Assembly (NCBI GenBank): GCA_020744225.1
Contig: JAGMWG010000001.1
Coordinates: forward strand, 2,852,001-2,916,000
Direction of reading: 5' to 3'
DNA length: 64,000 bases
DNA from: Paraphoma chrysanthemicola
Taxonomy: Eukaryota; Ascomycota; Dothideomycetes; Pleosporales; Phaeosphaeriaceae
Below, one piece after another: positions 34,716 through 47,834 of the stretch. Below the pieces are notes generated by a model. That model ran no database searches, was not told where the DNA came from, and saw only the letters and a list, made by a program, of their open reading frames with translations. Numbering within the stretch: position 1 is the first letter of the stretch; each line of letters starts with the position of its first letter. The position numbers and the translations under genes are program-made.

Positions 34716-37700
34716 GAGCTGGGGTGTTCAGTGCTCCAAGCAGAGGCGCTGTCGTCATACATGTGTGACACACGAGACGGAGCCCAAGCATGACCTCTCT
34801 CCAATTTCTTTCAACCATTTCAAGAGGCGTTCAGCGATCAAGTGAGACCAAATCAGCATTTTGGCGTTGGAAGGGCATCCGGATAGCAATCAGTTTTTGG
34901 GTTCGATGTACACGCACAGCAGCGAGCAAGAGGGTCGAATTGGTCGATGACACGGCTTCCAGCGCCCTCATTTTGCTCGACACGATGGCACTCTTGACTG
35001 TCATGTGAAGCACTGTATGTCTTTGGTTTGTGCGCCCTCGCTCATGGCGGACGAGGATTGACGCATTGAGGCCTGACCAGATGTGCTTGGTCGGGATCCA
35101 TGGATTGACTACAATTTGCGACACGTCAGTTACGGCAAGGACTGGGCTGCTTCAATTGAGTCGACGTTTGGTTCAAGATCACCGGCGACTTCAAATTGTG
35201 TCCAAGCATGCGCCAGTCTGGGACTCGTAGGTAGCCCCTATCCAATTTTATGGACTTCAATGTAACCCAACTGTACAGATGATCGTTTCACGCAAGTTGT
35301 GATATTAGTTCAAGGCTGTCAAAGCTCCCTGGATAACGGGCGTTCGAGCATGGGCGAGATTGGTGCAATGACAACATGATCAGTGGGAAGCGCTTGCACC
35401 CATGCTTGAGCAGCGAAGATCAACTGACCTGTGACCGCACTGTCTCCGTTTCGTTCCGGGGCAACGCGAGTGTACGGGGCTTGAGTCAAGTTCTCTGCTG
35501 CTCGACTCAAGTCCACCGTGGGTTCGGAGTCTCAAAGTCATTGGTAAGGATTCCGTCCGGGTCATCTGATATCTTCGTACAGGACTACACCCCACCCAGA
35601 CTCTCAACAGCCCTCCGTGCATTCGAAACGCTTCTCCAGCTGACCATCCTGATGCTGGAAGTGATGAATTTGGCACGCTGATTGGCCGTGCCGACATTCA
35701 CTGGTCGATAGTCTTGCTGAAGCCCCGCCACGCCACCTCGGCCTGGAATGGGGCGACACACCCTTTCAGTTATCTTCGATGCCGGAAATCATGGAAATTG
35801 CACGGATCTGGAACACTTGTTGCGATAGGCGAAGGATGGCGACGCCTCTGCTTCTATTTGAGGGGTCATCTCACACTTCAACATGCTCCCTCAGTGGAGG
35901 CAAGTGCCGAGATGCTTGCAACATTTCCCTTTCCGATGCTCTAGCTGGAGCATGGTCTGGCATGCCAGAAATTGCGCCGTCTAGGCCGGCGACATTTGGA
36001 CTTCAGTCAAGCAGAGTGCCGTATCTTCATGTAAATGAGCACGGAATACCAGTGTACGGTACCTGTTTGTACATTGCGCCAGTAAGCTTTCCAGCTTTGT
36101 CTCGAGGCTCCAATCATCGAGCATCGCCTTTCATTGTATTTCGCGCAAGACGATGCGGAAGGCTTTCACCGCCAAAGCTGTGCAACACCGTACCCGCCCC
36201 ACAGATTAGCACGCGAAACGGAAAGCCTAGCTTCTACAAGCCTGGAGCATATCCATGAGTAGCGATAGGATCTCGACTGCTCGTGCTGCAAGTGGTCACA
36301 CTGTGTTCCTGCTCCCCGGAAACATGAAACGATCAATCTGCAACATGCTACCGTTGTGCGGTGGAGAGTCGCGACCTCTCTTGAACGCTAACGGTATCAT
36401 TAGAGCGCTAAACTAGTTTAGCCTCGTCGCCAATCCCTCCCGACGTCGCTATCCAAGGCAGTGGTTGAGGCTGTCATCTGATCACGCAGAACCCCAGCCC
36501 AAGTGTAGTGGTATGCCAAGTTGTGGATGAGGATCCCCCGTTGAATTTGCAATCGACCGTTTCAACTGCTTGTCGGACCCGGCCCACAGAACGCGCGGAT
36601 GACCAGATGGCGGTGGGAGTCGGTGGGCAAAGTGCGTAATGCTTGCGCTTCGAAGATCGGAGTTTTGCTTGATGGCGCCTCAGCGCTTCCGTCGAGCGAC
36701 GATCTTCGACTAACTCCATTCCAGTCTATTGACCAGGCTTACTTGAGGTTCAGCCGTCCAAGTCTGGCATCAATGTACACGGAGACTTCGCGAAAGAGGT
36801 ATTCGGGGCTAGCGAATGGGCTTTCTGCACTCTCGCGGCAAAGCGACCATGGCAAAGTTCATGGCAACTATGGTCTAGCAAGGTTATGGCATTGCAGAAT
36901 CAGGGTTTATTGCGAACATTTCGGCCCGAGACGTCGCGATTGAACAAGCCATGCACGAGGAAAAGTAGGTAAAGTAACTACATTGGGCGGTCCCCAGTAT
37001 TGGTAGACCCTGCAGAGGAGCATATGACAAACTTTACCCTGAGACATCGGCCATGGTGGCACAGCCTCTCGGCGAACGCGTCAAACGAAAGAGACGCGCC
37101 AGCTATGAAGACATGGCTTCAGGTAGGCGAAGACATGGGGAGGTCGAGCACTTCCCTCGGTCAGCTTCATATGTATGTCTCTTGTAAATACGACGTCGTT
37201 CGATATCATGTTTGTTTAAATCGAAGCACGGACAGTGTCAGAGCGGTTGACAGAAGGAAATGCAGCCATGGCGTTTCCAGCCCCGCGCTTGGTTGAAGTG
37301 GCGCGAGCTGCGGAAGGGATGTGAGATATGGGCCAGGTATGACGGGGAAGATCGATTGCAAGCACGGGCAGCCAAGGGTATCGACAGTGCCCTTGTCCGG
37401 AGAGCGGGACGTCTGTGGAACGGATCGCCAGCGCGAAGTCTGTCCACACGGAACGCAGATTCCTACGGCATGAAATCTAGCGCTCTCACGGCCGGTCCAC
37501 AGCATAGGGAAGGACCCCGGGACAAACGGAGTCGCCTCGAGCTGCTTCAGCTGCGGCGGGGCACACTTATTGGGCAGAGGGCAGCGCAGCGCTACGAGTG
37601 GACGATATTTAGTAAGGTTCTTATAGGAAATTGAATTGCGCATCGAGAGTTCGCCGATCAGCGCAAGACGTTCCAACGGAATGACGGAAGATACGAGCAG

Positions 37701-39496
37701 CACCAGGCAGCAGACGATTGACGTCGCGCTGGGCCGCTAGCACTGGGAGCGCAATAAAGTCAAGCTTCTCTATTCGGCTGCTGCGGCAAGCATTGAGCGG
37801 CCAGATGAGGTTCTTGCGGCCTCTGGGAGTCAGACGATGCGGGCGGATTGATAGAACGAGGCATGGGAAATGCATGACGACGGCGGCCGCTTATGCACGA
37901 CCCGTCTTGGGCATGCTGCAGCTCTAGGGCCTGGGGGGCAGTGATTCGACGGCCACCTGCTGACACCCTCGCCTTGCTCAATCAGCAGGGCGCTGCGCGT
38001 CTGAGTGGTGGACGGGGAGCGAACTGCTCGCGAGGCCCTGCGCGCCGCGGCCATATTGGTGCGCTGATGGCCGCGATAGGCAGCTGCGATGCCAGGGCCA
38101 GGCGTGCGCGAAGCTGGAGGTCGAAAGCATGATGGCCCGGACGCGCTCGGGAGGTAGGCTTGGCTGCGCAGACGGCGGTGGAGCAGCAAATATCGAGATC
38201 CACGCTAAGGGTCGCTATCTCATGCCCTCATGCCGGTCATCATCCTGTTCCGCTTCGTGCGAGCTGCGGCTTGAGCGCGTTCCCGCCGCGGAGAGTGCCC
38301 TGCCCTGCGCTGCTCCACTCAGACACGACCCTTCGCCGACACACTGCACAGAAGACAGCTACCGAGCGCTGGAGCACGTCGCGGGCGCAGCGTCGTCATC
38401 CTTCTATTTGCTCGCTTGCAGACGTCGTCGTCCATCACTAGCTCTGCCGTATTCTCGCGGGCCGTCAGCTGGGTTTCGACTCGCCGCTCTGTCAGTCTGT
38501 CCTGTCGGTCTGTCCCGTGGGGAACTGCTGCTGGCCTGCCTGGTTACTTTAGCGCATTGGGCTGCCCTTCACGCTCGCAATACACTTATGTAGTAGTGGT
38601 CCAAGTTGCCCATCCCCATCCCGTGCTAGTCGCTCCCTCGCACGCCAGCCCATCCGGCCAGAATAGCCGCGAGCCTCGTTACTCGCTGTACATCGTCCGC
38701 GAGCGAGCCCCTCGCCGCCGTGCTCGAGCAAGCACACCACAGGTCCGTCCACTCCCCTCCCCCTCGTACCATTTGCCCGCTCGTGCCCGGCGCCGGGAAT
38801 CTTGCAGCGCCCGCTCTGCAAGTCACCCAGGTTGCTGCTTACGACGAGGAACCCTTACAGGCGGGTAGCAGCAGCAGCAGCAGTGCGCCGCCGCGTCGTG
38901 CATGTCGCGATTCACGTGGCGTCTCTGCTCCACTGCCCGCTAGCACACTGCGTCTGCGTCTGCTGTCCGTACTGCCAGTGCCATGGGCCTCGCGATTTGC
39001 GACCTGTGCACTCTGTCGCCGCGCGCGCTGCTCGATCTTAACTTACTTTGTTAGCCCTATATCAGCCCTCGCCTCAGTCCCGGCGATCGCACCCGCGCGC
39101 ACCGCCTCTGCGCCCAGCCAGTCATCCCGCCGTCCTACGAGCAGGCCCTAGCTGTGATCGTGCTACACCCAGCCGACCTTGCATCCACGTCTCGCGCAGC
39201 CTATCCAGACGTCGTTCTGCGCTGCCACTGGCCTCGCGCCCTCCGAACTCCAGTTGACGCGGACGCTGTTGCTTGGCCCCGCCCGCTGGAACTTCGGGAT
39301 CTTGCAGCGCGACACCGTGGATCCCTCACCACTCACTCCTGCCCTTCGCGACCACCACCGAATGCTCCTGCCGCCACGCCCAACCGTCGCGCATCGCAAC
39401 TTCCTCATCCCAGCGCCTCGCCCATTGGCGCCCTCTTGAGCTCGACGACGCTCGCAGCATCATTCCGCGAGCCCGGCTGCTCTCGCGCCGCCTGGA
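34716..39496. other. long intergenic region, GC-rich toward the Rsc7 start
   Basis: 4.8 kb without a supported gene. From about 37,900 to 39,496 the DNA is markedly GC- and CT-rich, so stop codons are scarce and long overlapping frames (up to 172 codons) appear on several frames without any domain. This part probably includes the promoter and 5' leader of the Rsc7 gene. A short (AGC)5 run lies near 38,867-38,882. Confidence 0.5.
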
Positions 39497-41770
39497 ATGT
39501 ACTCAGTGCACATGCAGCCCGTCCACACAATGTCAAACGGTGGCATGGGGAACGGCATCATGGACCCATCCGCCACCATTGATCCGTCCGCCCTCAATGC
39601 CGCAGGTACGAGTCCCGCCCCCCGTGTCGTCGCGTACAAGCTCTGCGCCGGTGCCACAACCCCATCAACAAACGCGTCCCGTCACAGCGACGGGCGTGCG
39701 CATCCGTTACATCCGCTGCGAGCGCCCATCGACCGCCAGAGACGTGCTAACTCGCCGACAGGTATGCTCGCTGGCCCGCCACACGGCGTAGCACAGCAAC
39801 ACTCGCGAGGACTCAAGCGCAGTCGCTCGCCCGAGAACAGCTATGGCGACTTGCAGCACGGCGATGATGGTACGTATAGAGTCGCGGCTACCCGCAGATG
39901 CTTGTAACCGACGCTGACGGCAGGCGCAGACGAGGGCAAGCCGCGAAAGCGCGGGCGCCCGCCAAAGGTAGCAAAGGGCGCGTTTGCTGGCAGTCCCACT
40001 CGCGCTTCCCAGCCGCCGACACCCTCGCACAGCGGCATTGCTCCTCCCGTGCAGACTCCGCAGCTCCAGACTACCCCGCTGCCCCAAGGGTCGCCACCAC
40101 GCGCGTCTCCATCCACCAAATCTACTCCCACCAAGCCCACCGTGATCAAGGCTCTTCCCACCGTCCGCGACCACACCACCGACCAGCTGAATCCCGAGGG
40201 CGACGAGTACATCCCCCGCGAAATCGACGAGGCTGGCGAGCGCAAGGTGACCCAGACTGGCCATCCACTCGAAGGCCGCGAGTATCGCTGTAGGACCTTT
40301 TTCGTGCCCAACCGTGGAGACAAGCTGTTCATGCTTGCTACTGAATGTGCGCGTGTTCTAGGCTACCGAGACTCGTACTTGCTATTCAACAAGAACCGTT
40401 CTCTGTTCAAGATCATTGCTACTCAGGCGGAGAAAGACGATCTGATCCATCAAGAGATATTGCCTTACTCGTACCGATCTAGACAGATTGCTATTGTTAC
40501 TGCACGTTCCATGTTCAGGCAGTTTGGGAGTAGACTGATTGTCAACGGCCGACGGGTGCGCGACGACTATTGGGAAAGCAAAGCTCGTAAGCAGGGTTTC
40601 ACAGAAGAAGACGCTGCGGGCGAGAAGCGACCTGGTGCCGCAAAAGCCAGAGAAGCAGCCGCCGCCGAAGCCAACCACGCCAATGCCATGGCTTATGTCC
40701 ATCCAGGTGCATATACCGGCAACAATCAAGACTACCTCGGCGCTGCAGTGAATCCCATGCAACCCTTTGGAGGCATCAACCCAGCCCCCGGGAGCATGCC
40801 CACAGTCGGCACAGACGCCTATACACAAAGGAACACGACTGATTTACAGCCACGTGACTACAGTGGTGTGCAGCGACCCAGACACGAGATGAGCGGTGTG
40901 CCTTACCAGGATTTGACCAGGCCGACCCCATCAGGCGAGATTTTGAACCAGGCCGCTCAGACTGCAGAAATCAATAAGCAGCTGGAGCAACAGCGGAAGA
41001 ATCGCAAGGAGTACCTGGACAACATTTGGACGCGCCCGCACGAGCCACCTGTTCCTACCAACCGCCCAGGCACCGCAGAAGGCGAGCAAGTACCCCAGGT
41101 TTCGCAGCCCGTGCAGTCACCACGTGTCGCCGCGACATCCGTGAGCATGCCTAGCAACCAATATGGCATGGTTGCGCAGACTCCGCAGCGACCAGGGCAG
41201 CAAATGCCACCCCAAGCCTATCGTCCGCAGTCTCTCCCACAGAACAACATGGTGCCTTCTCCAATGGGCCAGCAGCACACGCCACTCCGCCCCGATCAGA
41301 TGCACCGCCGACCACCGAGTATCGCTATGCCTCAGGGTATGAATCCCTCGGCACTAGGACCGGGCGGCATGCTTCCTGGCGTGCAGAACCAAGGTCACGG
41401 CTACCCACCATCGCACATGTGGCAAGGCCCTCCACAGCCGTCACCACTGTCTCAGCAGCACAACATGCAGCAATACGCACAGAGACCTCCGCAACAGTCA
41501 CCACTTCCCCAGCAGTCTCCGATGCACCCCTCTCCCCAGCTCCATCATACTCAGAGCAGTGGCTCCATGCACGCCACACCTGTGCAGCAGTATCAGACAA
41601 TGAATGCGATGGGAGATCCTGGGTATCAAAGCATGGGCCAAAACCCATACCAGCCCAGTCCAAGCCCTCATCAATTCATGCAGCAGCATCAGAGCACTTC
41701 AGTGCAGCAACCCGGAATGTCCGGATGGGCTCCTCAGCAGGCACCACAACAGGGATGGCAGTCGTATTAG
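39497..41770 (+). CDS. RSC7: RSC complex subunit Rsc7/Npl6 (CRC_subunit family)
   Basis: Three exons, 39497-39605, 39762-39869 and 39924-41770, give 687 aa. Intron 1 (156 nt) ends GTGCTAACTCGCCGACAG and intron 2 ends GACGGCAG. An AT-hook (KPRKRGRPPK) lies near the N-terminus. Next is the Rsc7/Swp82 core: REYRCRTFFVPNRGDKLFML, ARVLGYRDSYLLFNKNRSLF, then IVTARSMFRQFGSRL and VRDDYWE. The C-terminal half is Gln/Pro/Met-rich and likely disordered. In yeast Npl6/Rsc7 is a structural module of the RSC nucleosome remodeller; the fungal Swp82 homologue of SWI/SNF shares the domain, so Rsc7 versus Swp82 is the one ambiguity. The start codon was chosen as the first ATG before a conserved Asn/Gly/Met-rich leader. 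Confidence 0.88.
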
Positions 41771-44700
41771 GCACGCTATGCCAGAAATCGTCAACAACTT
41801 GCCAGCGCTGGCCCCCTTTTCGGGATATACGGGCGCAACGACCGGCCCGCATCGGCCCAGTCACATAGCCCATTCCCCACGTCGAGAGTGCGCGGCACGG
41901 GACAGAGAGCGTGACACAAAGCAGCACGAAGGTTGAACCTCGAACGACGCATGCTAGACGATGATCTATGAGAATGTCGAGCCACAGGTCTCGACAACAC
42001 GAAAGCACGATGGAAGGGATTTGGAGGTACACGGGTACACGGACTGTTTCAACTTTCATTTCTATGACTTCGGTTATTGTTCCCTTGCATTCTAACATCG
42101 TTTACGCATTGCATTCGTTCGCCATTTCGGAAGCCCGTTCACCCTGCTATGTCTTCGCATCGCACGGATACCATAGTCTTTTGCGGATTGATTGCATTGC
42201 ATGGGTCGGCGGGATGGTTGATGCCTTGGAGTTCTGCATCGCAAGTGGCGCTGTTTGCCTCTTTCGGGATCAGACTGTTACACATTCTCCACATGTTTGC
42301 TTTCCTATTTGGCCCCTCTCCGTCTCATTGGTGGTTCAGTTTGGACGTCGTTACTTGCACAAGATTCCCCGATTCCCCCTTTCGTTTTCAATGCTACTGC
42401 GTTACACTACTTGCATATTGGGTATCGGAAGGACACACTTTATGCTCCGACCAGCGGTCTGGAGACTCAGATACGATGGGATTGCATAGGACATCTTTCC
42501 TTCAGCCTTCCCTTAATATTAATACACCCATTTCGCGCTACATACAACACATCATCGTCGTTTTGCATTCGTGCTCGTTTCGAACGCATTCAGGACCAGG
42601 GCATGCAGTAATGCGTAATACTCGGCACGGTCCTTTTCACGCAATCTGGAGCCGGTCTCGCATGCTGCACCCCAGACCTGCAACTCAGGTCACAGAAGCC
42701 GTGCAGAACGTTAATACGACCTGCAGGCTGACCAAGCCTTATTTGGGTTGCAGATCGGGCTGCACAGAACGTCACATTGAAGCAGCCCGCACCATGGACA
42801 AGGTACAAGGGTTTTGTGACGGATCGTGCAACAGCGGGTAGCGGAGCTCGAGCCATGACTTGGACGCATTGAATTCTGGCTCGGCTATCTGACAGTGTGC
42901 GCAATCTTGGCCCAGCGGTGCCTCTTCCGCCAAAGCAAAGCTTGGGCCAAAAAAAAACTATGCTCCAGAGTGTTATGCTTTTTTCAATGCAGTCTGTTCC
43001 AATTGCGCTTGACTAGGCAATTGTTCCGCCTTTCAGATAGTTTACGATCGCCGAGAGCGGCACCGACGGGCAGGCGCTTCGAAGGCAGACTCAATATCCC
43101 ACCCGTTGATACGAGAGCCACGCGAAGCACGAATTCTGTGTCTTGGCTACCCAGGAGCCTCACACGACGTTGCAACGGCTCGGACACCACCTTTCTCTAT
43201 CAACGTCGATCTCCCAATTGTGAGGAACAGAGAACGTTCCGGACAAATCACGAAATGCGCAGATCGTGCAGTAAAAGTGAACCACTACAATGGCGTCGGA
43301 GCTGTCTCCTGTTTCCCATTATGCAATTATCATCGACTTGCACTTGATCGCAGGACCCACAATCCTAATTGGTCTGCAGGGACAACATTCGTATCTTCAA
43401 CGTCGACACAGCATGCATTCAGCAAAGTCAGTAATCAACGTGTAATGTGGCTGAGCTCTTTTGAGCATCCCGCACTGGTCCGGGTCAAATTGCCGGCCAT
43501 ACAACTTCGCCGCGCCAGTATTTGAGAATGCGCAACAGTAATGACTGGTTCGGACACCACAACCGTAGCGCTCTGCAATCCTAAAGTCCATCTGACTTTC
43601 GCATCGCAAGAAAAGGGTCGTCCCTCTCTCGGATATGGGTCCGGGAGCGGGAACTGGTGGCCCACAGATCTGTCGTCGATGCTGCGGGTGAGGCTCATGG
43701 CCGTTAGTGTACCACCTTGAATCGAGATGCACAATCACCTCGAATTCGGTCCGATGTGACGATCACGCATTAGCAACAGGACAGAATGTAAGAGCCCTCA
43801 TTCGACTGGAAGCCTTGTCCGCAAGGGTCCAATGCTGACACGATGTACCGAGGGTCTGTCTCCTCAACCAACACCCGCACCAGCTGACAATCAAGGTTTC
43901 GAAAATGAGAATTGAGACCATAGAGAAGCTTCACATGCGCTTGTTTTACAGGCTGGGACGATGTTACCGTACCTTTCCCATGCGCAGCTCTTCCAGTGCC
44001 GATTCCTGATCGCGATGATTTTTTTCTTGGAATTTACGTTTCAGTACTTCTCCATGCGGCTGCTCCGCGTGGGGCGCGGGCACATGTACCATGTGTACTG
44101 CAAGGAACACCACTAGGTGCTATTGCCGATGCTGGTACAGATATACGCATCGTCGACGTGCCGGAAAGAGTAGTATAGGGACATTTGCCATTTCGCTTAA
44201 TGGACGGTACGATCCACCGATGGACCCCTTTTCCGGTCGAACATCTCGTCGTCTCAAACGACCTTCGACCGAGGTTAGAGAGCCGGGATTTCCAGGGTTC
44301 GGCCGCATCCATCCTACATGATGTTTCGCTATCCTCACTGCCGAGCATGGTACACGCATCTTCGATATGTCGGAATAGGTGAAGTCTAACTTTAGCACCA
44401 CGCTGAATGGTCGGTACACAGCGCCGCGCGAAGATCTGAAACTAACAAAAACCTGATATTCACTGGCCATACAATGAATCTGGACTCAAGTCATCTACTT
44501 CATGACATAGACCCCAGAAACTTCTGTCCACTGGCTGGAAATAGCATCCGTAGCAACCACACGACCCGTAAAACGAACAGCATCCAAGACCCACTGGAGC
44601 CGACATCATGGATATTGGCATGAACCAGAATGGCAATTTTCCAACTGGCTGGATCCCGTCACCGCAATAGAGCTGTCAAACCACAAGTTCCCGTCGTCCA

Positions 44701-45117
44701 CGCGACTTAGCCACTATCGGTGCCGGTGTCGTGGATCCGAGAAACAGGTATTTATGCATTTTGTGACTGGCTGGGAAGAATCGCAAAACGATGTACCGTG
44801 AAGAAACGCGGAGTCGATGCAAGCGTGCCTCACTGCCCGAGACGTCTGCGGTATACTATGACATGTTTTCGCTGGCATGACACGGAGCCAGGATCGAATG
44901 GAGCATCGCCTGCGGTATGGCACTGGGATGCATGGTTTAGTCGTTGAAACAAACGATGGTCCCAAGAAACACGATTCTCCAGGACCATCCCAGAAGTCAT
45001 GATACGACAATTTGGAACTCGAAACTTCGTGGAGACGCTGTTGCTACCGGTGCTCCTTTTAAACAAAGTCTAAGGTATAGTTATATCTTCTTCTAGAAAG
45101 TGATTGCAGTGTTTCTT
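41771..45117. other. intergenic, no convincing gene
   Basis: 3.3 kb between the Rsc7 stop and the stop of ULD copy C, which are convergent. A plus-strand frame of 254 codons (42,077-42,841) overlaps other long frames and has no domain or similarity I recognise; the left part is probably Rsc7 3' UTR. Confidence 0.5.
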
Positions 45118-47834
45118 TCAAGAGTATACATGTTTGGGTATTTCACGGCTCCACGATCCCACTAAGGGCTTCAGCCCTGCCTCAAAGTACGCAGCGCAGC
45201 GATCCAGCATCCGTAAAGCCTCGTGATAAGGGCTGCTCAAATTTGAACGCGGGAGGATGAAGAAACTATCCAAGAAAGCCCGAATGTTGTCTTCCAAGCT
45301 TGGAAATGTACCTCCCTTCACCTCGCGACCATTGGTCATTCTTGAAACGGTCATGCTACAGAGCAGATGTCCGGTAAAGCAGCTATAACATACGATAAAG
45401 TGGTGGAAACTCATATCTGCTTCCTCTGAGATGCCCCAAAGGTGTTCGGACCCGATCTGAAGCATCAACATGTTCTTTTCGATGGTGTAAATACTGTTCC
45501 AGAGTCGCAAGGCTGCACGGACCATGTACTCATTGGCAATAAACAGATGACACGTCCAGTCCAAGATCCAGCGGCCAATGGATGCTCCGTACATTACATC
45601 ACTGGTATATGGTAAGCGAAACGGTGTGCCGTGCTTTGCCGCTGCATTAGTGATGAGACTGCAGTCCACCTCCTCAAGACCAACAATTAAACCCGACGAT
45701 ACGAATATTGTAAGTGATTTGAACGGCCAGAGACTATCGTGGTGGCGCTGTTCAAAACTCCTCCACTTGGGGAGATCTAGATACCCCTTGGCTTTCCTCA
45801 GGCCTTCGAACGTTACACGAGTAGGATCTGGGCAGAAGAATTGCTCGGGAAGATGTCGGGGACCAGACATCAGGACCGGAGCATTTGTGATGAGTTCCGT
45901 ATCCACAATGTCTTCGGCTTCAATTGCTGGTGGTGGTGGCAACCTCTCTACCCATGATCGCAGCAAGCTCTCCTTTCTCAGAAGATCTTCCTGGGCTTGA
46001 TCGTTTGGTTCTGTTACCAAAAGAACAAACCGAGGCTTTTCAGCTGAAGCATCGGATGTCTCCAGCGTGGACCATTTCGGATTCCCAAATAGATCTTGTT
46101 CAGTTGCTACGGTTTCGATACTGACTCCTCCAGCGTAAAGTTCAGTGTTGTCGTCATGACCTGGCATTGGCCCAGGAACTGCCTTGGACAACAAGCCGGC
46201 TTCTCTCGCCTTGCGTAGTTCTTCTGCCACAATCTCTGTGAGATCCACATGCCTATCGCTGGCAGATAAGTTTTGGCTCTGGAGTTCTTCAAGGATCTCA
46301 AACCCCTGCTCTTGTGAAGAACGCAACTGCTCACGTCGGTCGAATCTCCGAGTTTTGGTAGATGGCTCGGGGTTCACTGCTGAAAGGGCGGAGAAAGTCT
46401 TGAAGATCTGATCCCCCGTTGCTCTCCCAAAAGCTTGCAACTTGGGTCGTTCTTTCCTCGTGACTAGACGCACGCGCTTGAATTCCCGTACATCATCTTC
46501 TCCGTCCAGATCAGCGGGTGCGATGCGCTTCTTCCCTGGTCTCACTGGCCCAGACACCATCACAGAGAGTCCAGGTTTGCCAAACTCAGCTCTGGATCGC
46601 CATGGCGAAGGAACCGGAACTTGAGGCGGAGGCTCCACGTCATGGACGACAGTGATTCTTCGGAACCACATCCTACAATTCTCGCATTGTATCTCAGCGT
46701 CGGTGGGATTACTAGACGTTGTTTGACAGCCCGGACAAGAGACCTTGTCTACACCGCTTTCAGGGTCTTGCGTGTCGAAGAGGAAGCTCATCTCGATGCG
46801 TTGGCCAGGAAGAAAGGCTCTCTGCCATGGTCTGCTCTGCTCAATTTCTCTTTTAGTTGCTTTCTCTTGAAGTCCATACTGCTTTTTCTTGATCTTCTGA
46901 AAGCCTTGCATCTCGCGAAAGCGGATCTCAAGTACAGCGTTGAATGCATCCCAAGATGTAACGAACTGTAGATGCACAGGAGCTATTCGACCAATAGCAT
47001 CCTCTAGGATGAAGGGCTCCTCTATGAGGCCTCGCTCAAGTCGACCCGGTAGCGATGATTGAATACTGATGACTGCGTGATAGGTAGCAATGTTCATTGC
47101 TATGATACGGCGCATGTATTCTTTTAGTTCAGTACCTAATTGTCGAAGCCAATCGAGTCGGAGAGCTTCAGCGATCTTGGTGGTGACTGCGTTACCGGAA
47201 TTGATCAGCCGGTTGGTGCTTTCTAAACGCTCGTTGATGGTAATTAGCATCGCATCTTGCTTGCCGAGGTTCAGTTCATTCTGCTGTTTGATCGTGGCCA
47301 TATGATCTTTCATCGATTTCCCATGGATATCCATCAATGTCCTGTTTGACTTGGTCAGCTTCACCCTAAGGTCATACGAATAGCTCCCTACACGCTCGCA
47401 GTGGCTAACAACATCTGCAAACTCGCACTGGTCGCTGCGATCTCTGCACGAAACTTGTCGACTGCGTCTTTCTCTCCGATGCTCCATCTCATTTTCATAG
47501 CCGTGGCTTTGAGGAATGTTGGCGTTTCATTTTCTCCGAGGCTCTTTTGATACTTCTTTACGCGATTTGAGAAGTCGCTCACGAGTTCCCTGCAGCGGTC
47601 CACTGCCTTTGTGGCGGTGTTGCAGAGTGCTTCAAGCTCCGGTGTTCCACCACCGCCATGGGTTCTTGCGAGGAGATCGATTTCGAGAAGACTACGATCC
47701 AGAATCCAAAGTTCTCTGATCAGCGATTGGTACTCAGCCTTGGACCCACGCGTCTTGTCGAGAGCGTCGACCAGGTCTTTGACCAGGAGACAGACGGAGA
47801 TGATATCGCCAACAGCCCCAAATGTGACCGGCAT
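45118..47834 (-). CDS. large ULD-type protein with zinc ribbon (copy C)
   Basis: ATG 47832-47834 begins MPVTFGAVGDIISV, the same helical N-terminal domain as copies A and B. A first coding segment 47834-47392 and a second 47365-45118 are in frame only if the 26 nt between them (GTAGGG...CTTAG) are removed, giving 896 aa. An alternative 44-nt intron (GTTAGC at 47408-47409) also keeps frame, giving 890 aa. Downstream come a long helical region and the ubiquitin-like domain (EEPFILEDAIG to AFLPGQRIEMSFLFD). A C4 zinc ribbon follows (CPGC and CENC), then a disordered region with a basic patch. The roughly 300-residue C-terminal domain is one I do not recognise (IFVSSGLIVGLEEVDC, WILDWTCHLFIANEYM). 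Its function is unknown, probably regulatory or signalling. Confidence 0.75.
47366..47391 (-). other. candidate 26-nt intron or intron remnant in ULD copy C
   Basis: The frame changes between LLATASV and KLTKSNRT. The segment between them begins GTAGGG and ends TTAG. Removing exactly these bases aligns copy C without gaps to copies A and B (shared Asn and Asp at matching spacing). An intron of 26 nt would be well below the usual fungal minimum, so an internally deleted intron or the 44-nt alternative must be considered. Confidence 0.45.

Noticed and set aside
35779..36258. 159-codon plus-strand frame after SF3A2
   Set aside because: No domain or repeat relation was found, and neighbouring frames are similarly open.
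38129..39791. Several overlapping plus-strand frames of 140-170 codons
   Set aside because: Explained by high GC content and few stops; they sit in all frames, none has a domain, and they precede the clear Rsc7 start.
42077..42841. 254-codon open frame on the plus strand after Rsc7
   Set aside because: Overlaps two other long frames, composition is not protein-like, no domain, and it starts within the likely Rsc7 3' UTR.
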